A stretch of DNA of 64,000 nt, from assembly GCF_032681285.1 (NCBI RefSeq), contig NZ_CP136338.1, positions 1 to 64,000 on the forward strand, in the 5' to 3' direction. A program made the translations under genes and the position numbers. The DNA is from Piscinibacter gummiphilus. Its GTDB lineage: Bacteria; Pseudomonadota; Gammaproteobacteria; Burkholderiales; Burkholderiaceae_C. A model generated the notes under the pieces. That model was not told where the DNA came from. It did no database searches and worked only from the letters and a program-made list of their open reading frames with translations. Below, one piece after another: positions 28,780-37,334 of the stretch; the stretch's first letter is position 1, and each line of letters begins with the position of its first letter.

Positions 28780-29940
28780 TCAGTCCCGCCGCATCAGCTG
28801 CTTGCCGATGATCAGCTGCTGGATCTGTGTCGTGCCTTCGTACAGGCGCAGTAGGCGCACGTCGCGGTAGAAGCGCTCGACCTTGTACTCGTTGATGTAG
28901 CCTGCGCCACCGTGGATCTGCACGCCGCGGTCTGCCACACGGCCGACCATCTCGGTCGTGAAAAGCTTGGTACACGAGGCCTGCATGCTCACCTCGGGAT
29001 CGTTTACGCCAAAGGGCTTGGCGTCGTAGCGCCGTGCCACGGCCTTCACCATGGACCACCCCGCCAGCAGTTCAGCCTGGCTGTCCGCCAGCATGGCCTG
29101 CACCAGCTGGAAATCCCCGATGCGCTGGCCGAACTGCTTGCGCTCCTGGGCATAGGCCACCGATTCGTTGAGGATGCGTTGTGCCATGCCGCAGGCCAGG
29201 GCCGACACGTGCAGGCGCCCGCGGTCCAGCACCTTCATGGCCGTTTTGAAACCCTTGCCAGGTACGCCGCCGATGATGTTGACTGCCGGCACCCGCACGT
29301 TGTCCAGGTTCACGTCACAGGTCTTCGTGCCGCGCTGGCCCATCTTCTTGTCCGGCTTGCCCAGGGTGATGCCGGGCAGGTCCGACGGGACGATGAAGGC
29401 CGAGATGCCGCCGGCGCCCGGTCCGTCGGTGCGCGCCATCAGCGTGAAAGCACCGGCGCGTGGCGCGTTGGTGATGTAACGCTTGCTGCCACTGAGCAGG
29501 TAGTCGTCGCCTTCGCGCACACCGCGGGTCTGCAGGGCCGCAGCGTCCGACCCAGCGTTGGGCTCGGTAAGCGCGAAAGAAATGATCAGCTCGCCGCTGG
29601 CGATACGGGGCAGGTATTCGGCCTTCTGTTCAGCCGTGCCGTCCATCAGGATGCCCTGTGAACCGATGCCGATGTTGGTGCCCACCACCGAGCGGAAGGC
29701 CAAGGCTGTCTGCCCCAGCTCAAAGGCCACTTCGCATTCCTGCACCATCGACAGGCCGATGCCGCCGAACTCCTCCGGAATCGACAGGCCAAACAGGCCC
29801 AGCTCTTTCATGTCGTCGACGATGTCCGAGGGGACGTCATCGTGCTCTTCCACGCTGTTTTCGGCGGGGACCAGACGCTCACGAATGAAGCGTTGCACGC
29901 TGTCCTTGAGCAAAGAAAAGGTTTCTGTGTCGAGTGCCAT
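28780..29940 (-). CDS. Acyl-CoA dehydrogenase
   Basis: The 386-residue FAD enzyme starts at ATG 29940 (MALDTETFSLLKDSVQRF). Conserved parts are the flavin-binding block ALTEPNAGSDAAALQT, the KRYITNAP segment, the block QIHGGAGYINEY and the catalytic Glu in RLYEGTTQIQQ. It introduces the 2,3 double bond in the CoA ester and hands electrons to EtfAB encoded in the same operon. It is the first gene of the operon, divergent from a LysR gene. Confidence 0.94.
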   Translation of the reverse strand: MALDTETFSLLKDSVQRFIRERLVPAENSVEEHDDVPSDIVDDMKELGLFGLSIPEEFGGIGLSMVQECEVAFELGQTALAFRSVVGTNIGIGSQGILMDGTAEQKAEYLPRIASGELIISFALTEPNAGSDAAALQTRGVREGDDYLLSGSKRYITNAPRAGAFTLMARTDGPGAGGISAFIVPSDLPGITLGKPDKKMGQRGTKTCDVNLDNVRVPAVNIIGGVPGKGFKTAMKVLDRGRLHVSALACGMAQRILNESVAYAQERKQFGQRIGDFQLVQAMLADSQAELLAGWSMVKAVARRYDAKPFGVNDPEVSMQASCTKLFTTEMVGRVADRGVQIHGGAGYINEYKVERFYRDVRLLRLYEGTTQIQQLIIGKQLMRRD

Positions 29941-30045
29941 GAGGTTTGAAGTCAGAAGTGGTGCCCGAGACCGGGCATTGAGGGGTGCGGGGGATTGTGT
30001 TGTTCGCACATTGACTTGACAATCCGTTCGATGTTTAACACTGTG

Positions 30046-30062
30046 TCAAAATTCGTTTGACA
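30046..30062. promoter_or_regulatory. Perfect palindrome between LysR and the operon, likely operator
   Basis: GTCAAA (30046-30051), 5 bases, then TTTGAC (30057-30062) form a perfect dyad, extended by one T/A pair at each end. It lies in the 130-base gap between the divergent acyl-CoA dehydrogenase and LysR genes, 8 bases before the LysR start, as expected for an autoregulatory LysR site. Protein binding is inferred. Confidence 0.6.
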
Positions 30063-30070
30063 GTTGATCC

Positions 30071-30964
30071 ATGGACCTGACCGGACTTGTGCTGTTGGTA
30101 GACATCCTTGATGCTGGCAACCTGAGCAGTGCCGCGCGCAAGCTCAAAGTCAGCCGCGCCAACGTCAGCTACCACCTGCAGCAACTGGAGAAGTCGGTGG
30201 GTGTGCAACTGGTGCGCCGGACCACACGGCGCATCGAACCGACCGAAATCGGCCAGACGCTCTACCGGCACGGGCGCGCCATCCGCGACGAACTGACCGC
30301 CGCCCAGGAAGCCATCGACACGCTGGGACGCGGTCTGCACGGCGCGGTCCGGGTCAGTGTGCCCACCGGTTTCGGGCAACTGGTCATGACCGGCTGGCTG
30401 CTGGAGTTCAAACGCCAGTACCCTGAGATCAGTCTGGAACTGCTGTTTGAAAACCGTGTGGACGACCTGCTGCGCGACGAAGTCGATGTCGCCATCCGGG
30501 TGATGTCCGACCCGCCAGAAGCCTTGGTGGCGCGGGAACTTGCACAGGTGCGCTACGTGGCATGTGCCTCTGATGCCTTTGCCCGGACAAAAGGTTTGCC
30601 AGAGGACTTGGAAGCCCTTCGGAAGGTGCCACTGATCACATCGTCGGTGGTCGGACGGGAACTGCGGCTGTCGGCATACAAAGATGAGGCGCGCCAGGAA
30701 GTCACGCTGAGCCCGACGCTGGCGTCGGAGAACTTTCAGTTCCTGCGCGAGGCCATTCTATCGGGACTGGGTATCGGCCTGGTCCCCAGTTACGTCGTTC
30801 AGGAAGACGTGAAGATGGGGCGCGTAGTCACCGCACTCGACTCCTGGCGCCTCAGCATTTTTGGCACCCGGCTTTTCCTGCTGCGGATGCCGGGGCGGTA
30901 CCAAACTCAGGCCGTGCGAACGTTTATCGACTTCATCGTCGACAAGGCTTCCCGCTGGTCGTGA
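30071..30964 (+). CDS. LysR-family regulator of the degradation operon
   Basis: The 297-residue regulator has an N-terminal winged helix (MDLTGLVLLVDILDAGNLSSAARKLKVSRANVSYHLQQLEKSVGVQLVRRTTRRIEPT) and an effector domain of the CrgA-like subgroup. It is transcribed divergently from the acyl-CoA dehydrogenase operon, and a perfect dyad lies in the shared gap. It therefore probably senses a pathway acid or CoA ester and controls the operon and itself. Confidence 0.9.
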   Translation: MDLTGLVLLVDILDAGNLSSAARKLKVSRANVSYHLQQLEKSVGVQLVRRTTRRIEPTEIGQTLYRHGRAIRDELTAAQEAIDTLGRGLHGAVRVSVPTGFGQLVMTGWLLEFKRQYPEISLELLFENRVDDLLRDEVDVAIRVMSDPPEALVARELAQVRYVACASDAFARTKGLPEDLEALRKVPLITSSVVGRELRLSAYKDEARQEVTLSPTLASENFQFLREAILSGLGIGLVPSYVVQEDVKMGRVVTALDSWRLSIFGTRLFLLRMPGRYQTQAVRTFIDFIVDKASRWS

Positions 30965-30981
30965 TGCTGGGCCCAAGCGCC

Positions 30982-31872
30982 TCAAGGGCTGGCGCAAGAC
31001 CGCCTGAACTCGGCAGGGGTTACATTCAGAACCCGTCGAAAAACGCGTGTCATATGGCTCTGATCTGAGAACCCGCAGTTGGCGGCCACCACCTTGAGCG
31101 GAACGTCCGGACGCGCCAGTTGTCGCTGAGCGTGTTTGACTCGTTGATCCAGTACATAGGCGTGTGGAGCACACTGAAACTCGGCACGAAACTTACGTAT
31201 GAAAGCGAAGACGCTCAGCTGGGCCAGTCCTGCCAGATCCTGCAGTGAAATGTTCTGGTCAAGGTGTTCTTCTATGTACTGCACCACCAGCCGACACTGG
31301 GCCTGAGACAGCCGGCCATAGGAGCGGTATTCCCGAAAAACAACCTTGGTGTATTGGCGCAGCATGTGAATGCACAGTTGAGCCTTCAAGGCGTCCACAT
31401 AGAGTTGGCCGCCCAACATGCCGCAGTTGAGTTCGTTCTCAAACAAGGTGGTCAAGGCAGGCAAAACCGGATCTTCGGCCCGGATCATGTCCCGCATCTC
31501 CACATCCCTGATGTCTTTGTCGAAGACTTCACCAGCAACACGCGCGACGGCGCTTTGGGAAAGGTATAGGTGGGACACATCGATCGCCTTGTCCCATCGC
31601 CACCGAGACTGTTCTGCGCGGGTCAAGATGGAAACGACGCCCGGTTCGACCCTTGCCGACTGCCATGAACCACCGCTTCGCCGGCTCATTTCTGCCACAC
31701 CACCCCGATAGACGACGATCATGAAATCCCGCATCGTGGGTATTTCGACATCGAGACTGTCGTAGCGGTAGCCCTTCAGAACGGTTTCTTCCCACCCCAG
31801 GGGCGTGCTATCCAGAGTGAGTCGGCCGGGGATCCAGCGCGGCACTTCGTCGGGCGTGATCAAGGCGTTCAT
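30982..31872 (-). CDS. AraC-family transcriptional regulator
   Basis: The 296-residue protein has an N-terminal ligand/dimer domain and a C-terminal pair of helix-turn-helices (YIEEHLDQNISLQDLAGLAQLSVFAFIRKFRAEF and LKVVAANCGFSDQSHMTRVFRRVLNVTPAEFRR). ATG at 31872 with GGAG eight bases upstream was preferred to a start 37 codons earlier. It converges on the LysR gene. It may control the outer-membrane protein and aldehyde dehydrogenase genes upstream; ligand unknown. Confidence 0.88.
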   Translation of the reverse strand: MNALITPDEVPRWIPGRLTLDSTPLGWEETVLKGYRYDSLDVEIPTMRDFMIVVYRGGVAEMSRRSGGSWQSARVEPGVVSILTRAEQSRWRWDKAIDVSHLYLSQSAVARVAGEVFDKDIRDVEMRDMIRAEDPVLPALTTLFENELNCGMLGGQLYVDALKAQLCIHMLRQYTKVVFREYRSYGRLSQAQCRLVVQYIEEHLDQNISLQDLAGLAQLSVFAFIRKFRAEFQCAPHAYVLDQRVKHAQRQLARPDVPLKVVAANCGFSDQSHMTRVFRRVLNVTPAEFRRSCASP

Positions 31873-32157
31873 GAAACAAGCTCCGAAAACTATTGAAGAG
31901 AAACCTAAATTCTTGAAGATCAGAGACTCACACCCAGAGGGAAGACCCTCCGAAATCAGCAAAGATTTCAAGTTTCGGATCAATAACCAATCAATTTACA
32001 ACTTCCCAGCAACGGCGTTCATAGGGTTTGCCCAGACGGAAGCGTTAAGCGCCGAGCGATGCGATGGCAGGGAAGAAACACGCACCTGCTGCTCGCAATG
32101 CGAGTAACTGGAAAGGTGCTTTGCCACGCATGCGCCAATGGTGTTCTGACAACCTTT

Positions 32158-32185
32158 GGTCATCGGTCCTACCGGACCGATGACC
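32158..32185. repeat. Perfect 12-bp inverted repeat in an intergenic gap
   Basis: GGTCATCGGTCC (32158-32169) and GGACCGATGACC (32174-32185) can form a 12-base-pair stem with a 4-base loop, 17 bases past the stop of the outer-membrane protein gene. There is no T-run on either strand, so it is a poor Rho-independent terminator. It may still protect or end the transcript, or bind a regulator. The rest of the 31873-32202 gap shows no gene. Confidence 0.55.
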
Positions 32186-32202
32186 GGTTGTAGGCCACCG
32201 AA

Positions 32203-33102
32203 TCAAAATACCTTGAGCATCCTGACGTTCAGACGACTGGATTCCTTGAATCCGTTGTCGACCTTCAAATCGCGACCGACAGACACTAACACTTGTAGGG
32301 AGGGACTGACAAAAGTCGATGCTGTCAGGGACATTTTGGTGGTGGCCATCTCGTTGTTCAAGGACACGCCGTTTACCTTCTGAACGCCGCCAAAGGTGTG
32401 TGACAGGCCCACTGCAAACAAGGTACCCGGGCTTTGATGCCAGTTCAGCGAACCCTGCAGTTGGTAGAGCGGTTTTTGTTGAAGCGTGTCCGTACCCGAG
32501 GCCCCAAAATCCTTGTTCTTCCCGAACAGGGTTGCGTCGATAGCCCCTTCTGCATCAATCTGTTTGCTCAGTTGGTACGTGCCACCGAACTGGAAAATGG
32601 CTTTCCATCGGTTCTCACCAATGTTAAGTGTCTGCCCCTTGTTGTAATCACCGGTTGGCAGGACCAGGTAGGGAGCAAACGAGAAAGAGTTCCGCGACGC
32701 CGTGCCCGCCTTGGCAAACCAGATCGGGCTGGCCAAGATCAAGTCACCGGTACTCGACGCATTGCCAAGCCCTGCGACCACGCCACCTGTGCGCAAACGC
32801 GCCCAAGGCAGCAACACCTGCGGTGCAACGATCTGGCCCGAGACATCGACTGGGCGAACATACCGAAGAATCGCCACGTCCGAGCCAAGTTTTGCGTTGA
32901 GGGTTTGTTGCCCGTTGGTGTAGAGGGCGTTCCTGTTGGCGTGCTGCGCATAGAGCAGAAACAGGTTGGTGCCTGGTGGCGGGGCGGTCCAATCCCCTGG
33001 ATCGGTGTCGATGGCATGGACCGAGCTCATCACGGATGCAGTAAGAATCATCGCAAACACAGAACGCAGCCCGGCCAAGCTACGGAAGCACTGAATATTC
33101 AT
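32203..33102 (-). CDS. Outer-membrane 'phenol MetA degradation'-type transporter
   Basis: The 299-residue exported protein has a Sec signal peptide ending near SSVHA. A beta-rich body with alternating hydrophobic strands follows (GTNLFLLYAQHANRNALY, SFSFAPYLVLPTGDYNKGQTLNIGENRW, FQFGGTYQLSKQIDAEGAIDATLFG), the pattern of this family of small outer-membrane barrels. Members are common beside aromatic and other catabolic genes and may let hydrophobic substrates cross. ATG at 33102 follows AGGAG. It is probably part of the degradation region. Confidence 0.8.
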   Translation of the reverse strand: MNIQCFRSLAGLRSVFAMILTASVMSSVHAIDTDPGDWTAPPPGTNLFLLYAQHANRNALYTNGQQTLNAKLGSDVAILRYVRPVDVSGQIVAPQVLLPWARLRTGGVVAGLGNASSTGDLILASPIWFAKAGTASRNSFSFAPYLVLPTGDYNKGQTLNIGENRWKAIFQFGGTYQLSKQIDAEGAIDATLFGKNKDFGASGTDTLQQKPLYQLQGSLNWHQSPGTLFAVGLSHTFGGVQKVNGVSLNNEMATTKMSLTASTFVSPSLQVLVSVGRDLKVDNGFKESSRLNVRMLKVF

Positions 33103-33276
33103 CTTGTCTCCTGGAAATTTATTTGAATCACATACTCGAGGACACGTTGGACCAAGAGCGTTCGGCACAGTCATGGGCCAAGATATGAACTCATCGGGTG
33201 TCGATGTTTCTCCTTTTTCGTTCACGTACTCAACGAACCAAGCGGCTGGGTTCAGTAGCCGCAGTTATCGAGAACG

Positions 33277-33539
33277 TCAGTTGAGTTGGGATATGAACTT
33301 GGTGGTCAGGTAGCCATCGAACGTTTCGCTACCGCCTTCGCTGCCGTAGCCGCTCTCCTTGAGACCCCCAAACGGTGTCTCGGCCAGCGCCAATCCGATG
33401 TGGTTGATCGACACCATGCCGGCCTCCAGTCCACGAGAGATGGCATGCGCGTTTTTGGCTGACCTGGTGAAGGCATAGGAAGCCAAGCCAAAGGGCAGTC
33501 GGTTGGCGCGCTGCAACGCATCCTCCAAGTTACCGAAGC
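33277..33539 (-). pseudogene. C-terminal end of an aldehyde dehydrogenase, cut by IS1071
   Basis: From the IS edge at 33539 to the stop at 33277 the minus strand encodes about 87 residues. They include [24 protein letters not shown] and the family end block [29 protein letters not shown], typical of the C-terminus of succinate-semialdehyde-type NAD(P) aldehyde dehydrogenases. The NAD-binding part and catalytic Cys and Glu are lost. The enzyme may once have supplied the acid used by the neighbouring CoA pathway. Confidence 0.88.
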
Positions 33540-36500
33540 GGGGTCTCCTCGTTTTCAGTGCAATAAGTGACGGTACGCAAAGCTAGCACTGGCGCGGGGG
33601 TGGTCTGGGTAGACCGTTGATTTCATTGACTTTCCTGTTCGCTTTGTAAACGGGTATGGTGGCCTCCCACTTTTGAGGTTCACGATGCAGGGTTGGCACA
33701 CAACGTTTTTGGGGATGCGTGGGCTCCCCCGCGATATCAGCGACTTCGAGATGAAGGCATTTTTCACCTTCGATGGTGCCGAGCGCGACGCAATCAATGC
33801 ACGCCGAGGTGATTCCCACAAGCTTGGTCTGGCGCTCCATATTGGTTTCCTGCGCATGAGTGGGCGTTTGCTCGGTGCCTTTCGGGTAATTCCAGTAGCC
33901 TTGTGGCGCCACCTTGGCAACGAGCTTGGCATTGCAGCACCAGAAGTCGCCTCGCTGAGAGCCATGTATGAACGCGGGCGCACGCTATTCGATCACCAAC
34001 AAGTAGCCTGCACGGTCCTTGGATTCCAGTGGATGAGCGAGCACCAGCGCCGCTCACTGGTACGTGAACTGCGCGACGAAGTGGCGCGCTGCGCCGACCG
34101 CGATCAGCTACTCGTGCGGGCGCGTCAATGGCTGTACAAGAACAAGCTGGTGATCGTGCACGAGCGGGCAATTCGGACACTGATTGCGGCGGCACTTGCC
34201 CAGCTTGAAGTTGAAACAGGCACCGCCATCGCCGCCAGCGTTGATCCAGCAACACTTGATCGCTGGCGAGCCTCAGTTTCAGAGCTGCGCCCAGATGGAC
34301 AAACCCAGCAGAGTTGGCTATGGGCTGCACCGGCGAAACACTCAACCCGCCAAATCAGCGAGGTACTGGAGCGCATCGACCTGCTTTACACGCTGGACGT
34401 TCATAAGCACCTGGCAGACATCCCCGATCTCATCTTGCGCCGCTACGCGCGCCGACTTGTCTCCAGGCCGCCCTCAGCCGGAGCCAAGATCAAAGAGCCA
34501 GCGCGCACCGTGGAGGTCGCATGCTTTCTTCGGTATTGCCTGTTCACCACCACAGACCAGTTGATCCTTATGGTGCAGCGCCGGATCGCCGATCTGTGGC
34601 GTCAGGCTGCCGCCGATGTCCCCGCTACCGTCAATTGGGCCGCAATGTACAAAACGCTGCTCGGCGAACTTGTTGCCTTGAGCGCGCAAGGTGCGGTGCC
34701 AGATGCTGAGTTGCGTGCCCGTCTTGAAGCCTTGATCACCGAAACCCAGAAACGCAAACCACCGAGCAGGGCCTCCCTGGTCCGCGAGGGATTGATTGAT
34801 GGAATTCGCCCCGTGCGGTCGTTGCTCGTCGCCATTGCAAAGCTGCCCTGGCAGGCCACCGGCGAGCATCCTGCCATCGAGTACCTTGCCAAGCTGCAAG
34901 CTTTATATCTCAAAGGATCCAGAAAGCTGCCAGTTGAAGTGGTGGCACCAAGTCTGGGAATGATCTGGCAGGTTTCGATCTCCAGCCCAGACCGGGAACG
35001 GGCGTTTCAGGCGTTGGAGGTGGCCACCCTGTTTGCCCTGCGCCGCGCGGTGCGCAATGGCTCGGTCTGGATTGAGCACAGCCTGAGCTTTCGGGGTCGT
35101 GCGCGCTTGTTCTTCACGGACGAGCGTTGGCAGGCAGAGTCCAAGAAACACTATGCCCGTCTATCGTTACCCAGCAAGGCTGCCACTTTCTTGAAGCCTT
35201 TGCTGGCCAGAGTAACTGCCGGTGTCGATGCGGTGGCCGCTGCAGCCCGCAGTGGCGTACTGCGCGTGGATGATGAACTCCATTTGTCGCCATTGCCCGC
35301 AGAGGACGAAGACCCAGAAGTGACCAAGCTGCGCGCGGCTTTGGATCACCGCATCGGTGAGGTTCAATTGCCGGAAGTGATTCTGGCCGTTGACGCCCAG
35401 GTGCGCTTTAGCTGGATCATGCTCGGACGTGAGCCGCGCTCTACCGACGAGCTGCTGATGGTCTATGCCGGCATCATGGCCCACGGCACCAGTCTGACTG
35501 CGGTCGAATGCGCGCGCATGATTCCGCAATTGTCTGCCACCAGCATTCGCCAGGCCATGCGCTGGGCGCGGGACGAACGGCGTCTGAGCCAGGCCTGCCA
35601 GGCTGTGCTGGAATTCATGCAGCGACACCCGATTGCCGCCACCTGGGGGCGGTCCGATTTGGCATCTTCTGACATGATGAGCATGGAGACCACCAAACGG
35701 GTGTGGCAAGCCCGGCTTGATCCTCGGCGCAACACACCTTCCATTGGAATCTACTCCCATGTAAAAGACCGGTGGGGCATCTTCCATGCGCAGCCCTTTG
35801 TGCTCAATGAGCGCCAGGCGGGCGTGGCCATTGAAGGTGTCATCCGCCAAGAAAAGCTGGAGACCAGCCAGCTTGCTGTGGATACCCATGGCTACACCGA
35901 CTTTGCCATGTCACATGCCCGTTTGCTTGGTTTTGATCTTTGCCCGCGGTTGAAGGAACTCAAACAGCGCCACCTCTTTGTGCCACGCGGCACCAAAGTG
36001 CCCGCAGAAATCGCTGCGGTGTGCGAAGCCAATGTCGACGTCGCTTTGATCGAAAAGCATTGGGATAGTCTGGTGCACCTGGCAGCCTCGGTCATGAGCG
36101 GACATGCCAGTGCGGTGGCAGCTCTTGCGCGGTTCGGTTCTGCCGCCCAGGGCGATCCAATCTATGAGGCTGGCGTGCAATTGGGGCGGTTGCTGCGTAC
36201 GGCGTTTTTGGCTGACTACTTTGTCAAGGACGCTTTCAGGAACGAGTTGCGCCGGGTGCTCAATCGGGGCGAGGCTGTTAACGCCCTCAAGCGCGCCATT
36301 TATACCGGCCGGATCAGCCCGGCGCAGGCCAAACGTGTCGATGAAATGCAGGCTGTGGCCGATGCGTTGAGCCTGATGGCCAACATCGTGATGGCGTGGA
36401 ATACCTCACAGATGCAGGCGGTCCTGGATCGCTGGTCGAACCGCCGCCAGGTCATTCCACCGGAACTGATCGGGAAGATTGCGCCCACCAGGCTGGAGAG

Positions 36501-36743
36501 CATCAACTTGCGGGGTGTGTTTCGCTTCCCGGTTGACCGCTATGCTGACCAAATCCTGCCTTCGCGGCCAAATGCATCGATAACTGGCACCAATGGATGA
36601 AACCGACCACGGTTTGACGCCACGAATCGCAGATTTGAAAGTGAACAGGAAAGTCAATGAAATCAACGATCTACCAACACCACCTCCGCGCCAGTGCTAG
36701 CTTTTCGTACCGTCACTTATTGCACTGAAAACGAGGAGACCCC
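33540..36743 (+). mobile_element. IS1071: IS1071 copy 3 (Tn3 family, 3204 bp)
   Basis: Same length, ends and orientation as the other copies. Flanking pentamers are GAAGC on the left and ATGAA on the right, so no target duplication. It separates the cut aldehyde dehydrogenase gene from a ligD fragment and marks the border between the catabolic cargo and the plasmid backbone. Confidence 0.97.
33685..36600 (+). CDS. tnpA: IS1071 transposase, copy 3
   Basis: An intact 971-residue Tn3-family transposase with the catalytic Asp663, Asp733 and Glu863. Its protein is identical to copy 1, including Arg936. Three near-identical copies in direct orientation give long homologies for recombination. Confidence 0.96.
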   Translation: MQGWHTTFLGMRGLPRDISDFEMKAFFTFDGAERDAINARRGDSHKLGLALHIGFLRMSGRLLGAFRVIPVALWRHLGNELGIAAPEVASLRAMYERGRTLFDHQQVACTVLGFQWMSEHQRRSLVRELRDEVARCADRDQLLVRARQWLYKNKLVIVHERAIRTLIAAALAQLEVETGTAIAASVDPATLDRWRASVSELRPDGQTQQSWLWAAPAKHSTRQISEVLERIDLLYTLDVHKHLADIPDLILRRYARRLVSRPPSAGAKIKEPARTVEVACFLRYCLFTTTDQLILMVQRRIADLWRQAAADVPATVNWAAMYKTLLGELVALSAQGAVPDAELRARLEALITETQKRKPPSRASLVREGLIDGIRPVRSLLVAIAKLPWQATGEHPAIEYLAKLQALYLKGSRKLPVEVVAPSLGMIWQVSISSPDRERAFQALEVATLFALRRAVRNGSVWIEHSLSFRGRARLFFTDERWQAESKKHYARLSLPSKAATFLKPLLARVTAGVDAVAAAARSGVLRVDDELHLSPLPAEDEDPEVTKLRAALDHRIGEVQLPEVILAVDAQVRFSWIMLGREPRSTDELLMVYAGIMAHGTSLTAVECARMIPQLSATSIRQAMRWARDERRLSQACQAVLEFMQRHPIAATWGRSDLASSDMMSMETTKRVWQARLDPRRNTPSIGIYSHVKDRWGIFHAQPFVLNERQAGVAIEGVIRQEKLETSQLAVDTHGYTDFAMSHARLLGFDLCPRLKELKQRHLFVPRGTKVPAEIAAVCEANVDVALIEKHWDSLVHLAASVMSGHASAVAALARFGSAAQGDPIYEAGVQLGRLLRTAFLADYFVKDAFRNELRRVLNRGEAVNALKRAIYTGRISPAQAKRVDEMQAVADALSLMANIVMAWNTSQMQAVLDRWSNRRQVIPPELIGKIAPTRLESINLRGVFRFPVDRYADQILPSRPNASITGTNG

Positions 36744-36746
36744 ATG
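36733..36746 (+). promoter_or_regulatory. Ribosome binding site supplied by the IS1071 end
   Basis: The last bases of the IS1071 right end contain GAGGAG (36733-36738), followed by ACCCC and then the ATG (36744) of the ligD fragment. A 5-base spacing is near ideal, so the terminal repeat itself could drive translation of the cut gene if a transcript reads out. Confidence 0.55.
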
Positions 36747-37325
36747 AACGTGGTGGAGTTCCACACGTGGAACTCGACGGTCAGGCACATCGACAAGCCG
36801 GACAGGATCATCTTCGACCTGGACCCCGGCGAGGGTGTCCCCTGGTCGCACGTCCAGGAAGGTGCGCAGTTGATGCGCGCACTGCTCTCCGAACTGGGCC
36901 TGCAGAGCTGGCTCAAGACCTCGGGTGGCAAGGGCTTGCATGTCGTCGTGCCGATCGCCCCGAGGCTCGACTACGAGACGGTGAAGGACTTCTTTCAGGC
37001 GGCGGTCCAACACATGGCGCGGACCATCCCGCAGCGATTCGTGTCCAAGTCCGGGAGCACGAACCGTGTCGGCCGAATCTTCATCGACTACCTGCGCAAC
37101 GGTCACGCGCAGACGACAGCGGCTGCGTTCTCGGCGCGCGCGCGGCCTGGCGTCGGCGTGTCGATGCCCATCGCCTGGGAAGAGCTAACGCGCATCAAGA
37201 GCGGCTCGCATTGGACGGTGGCCACCGCACGCGAGTACCTCTCGTTCCAGGCAGGCGATCCGTGGGGCGACTACTGGAAGACGCGGCAGCCGCTCGCCCG
37301 CGCACGCAAGGTGCTCGGCGGATAA
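36744..37325 (+). pseudogene. ligD: LigD polymerase-domain fragment, N-terminal part removed by IS1071
   Basis: The 193 residues match the primase-polymerase domain of the non-homologous end-joining enzyme LigD: EFHTWNSTVRHIDKPDRIIFDLDPGEG (catalytic Asp pair in FDLD), KTSGGKGLHVVVPI, and GRIFIDYLRNGHAQTTAAAFS with the further acidic residue. The ligase and any nuclease domain are missing, and the frame starts exactly at the IS edge. An ATG there has a good ribosome binding site from the IS, so a stand-alone polymerase domain could be made. Missing the N-terminal part of the domain, it may be inactive. No ku gene is nearby. Confidence 0.85.
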
Positions 37326-37334
37326 CGGCGTCGC

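Noticed and set aside
32158..32185. 12-bp perfect stem considered as a Rho-independent terminator
   Set aside because: No T-run on either strand, so it is listed only as an inverted repeat.
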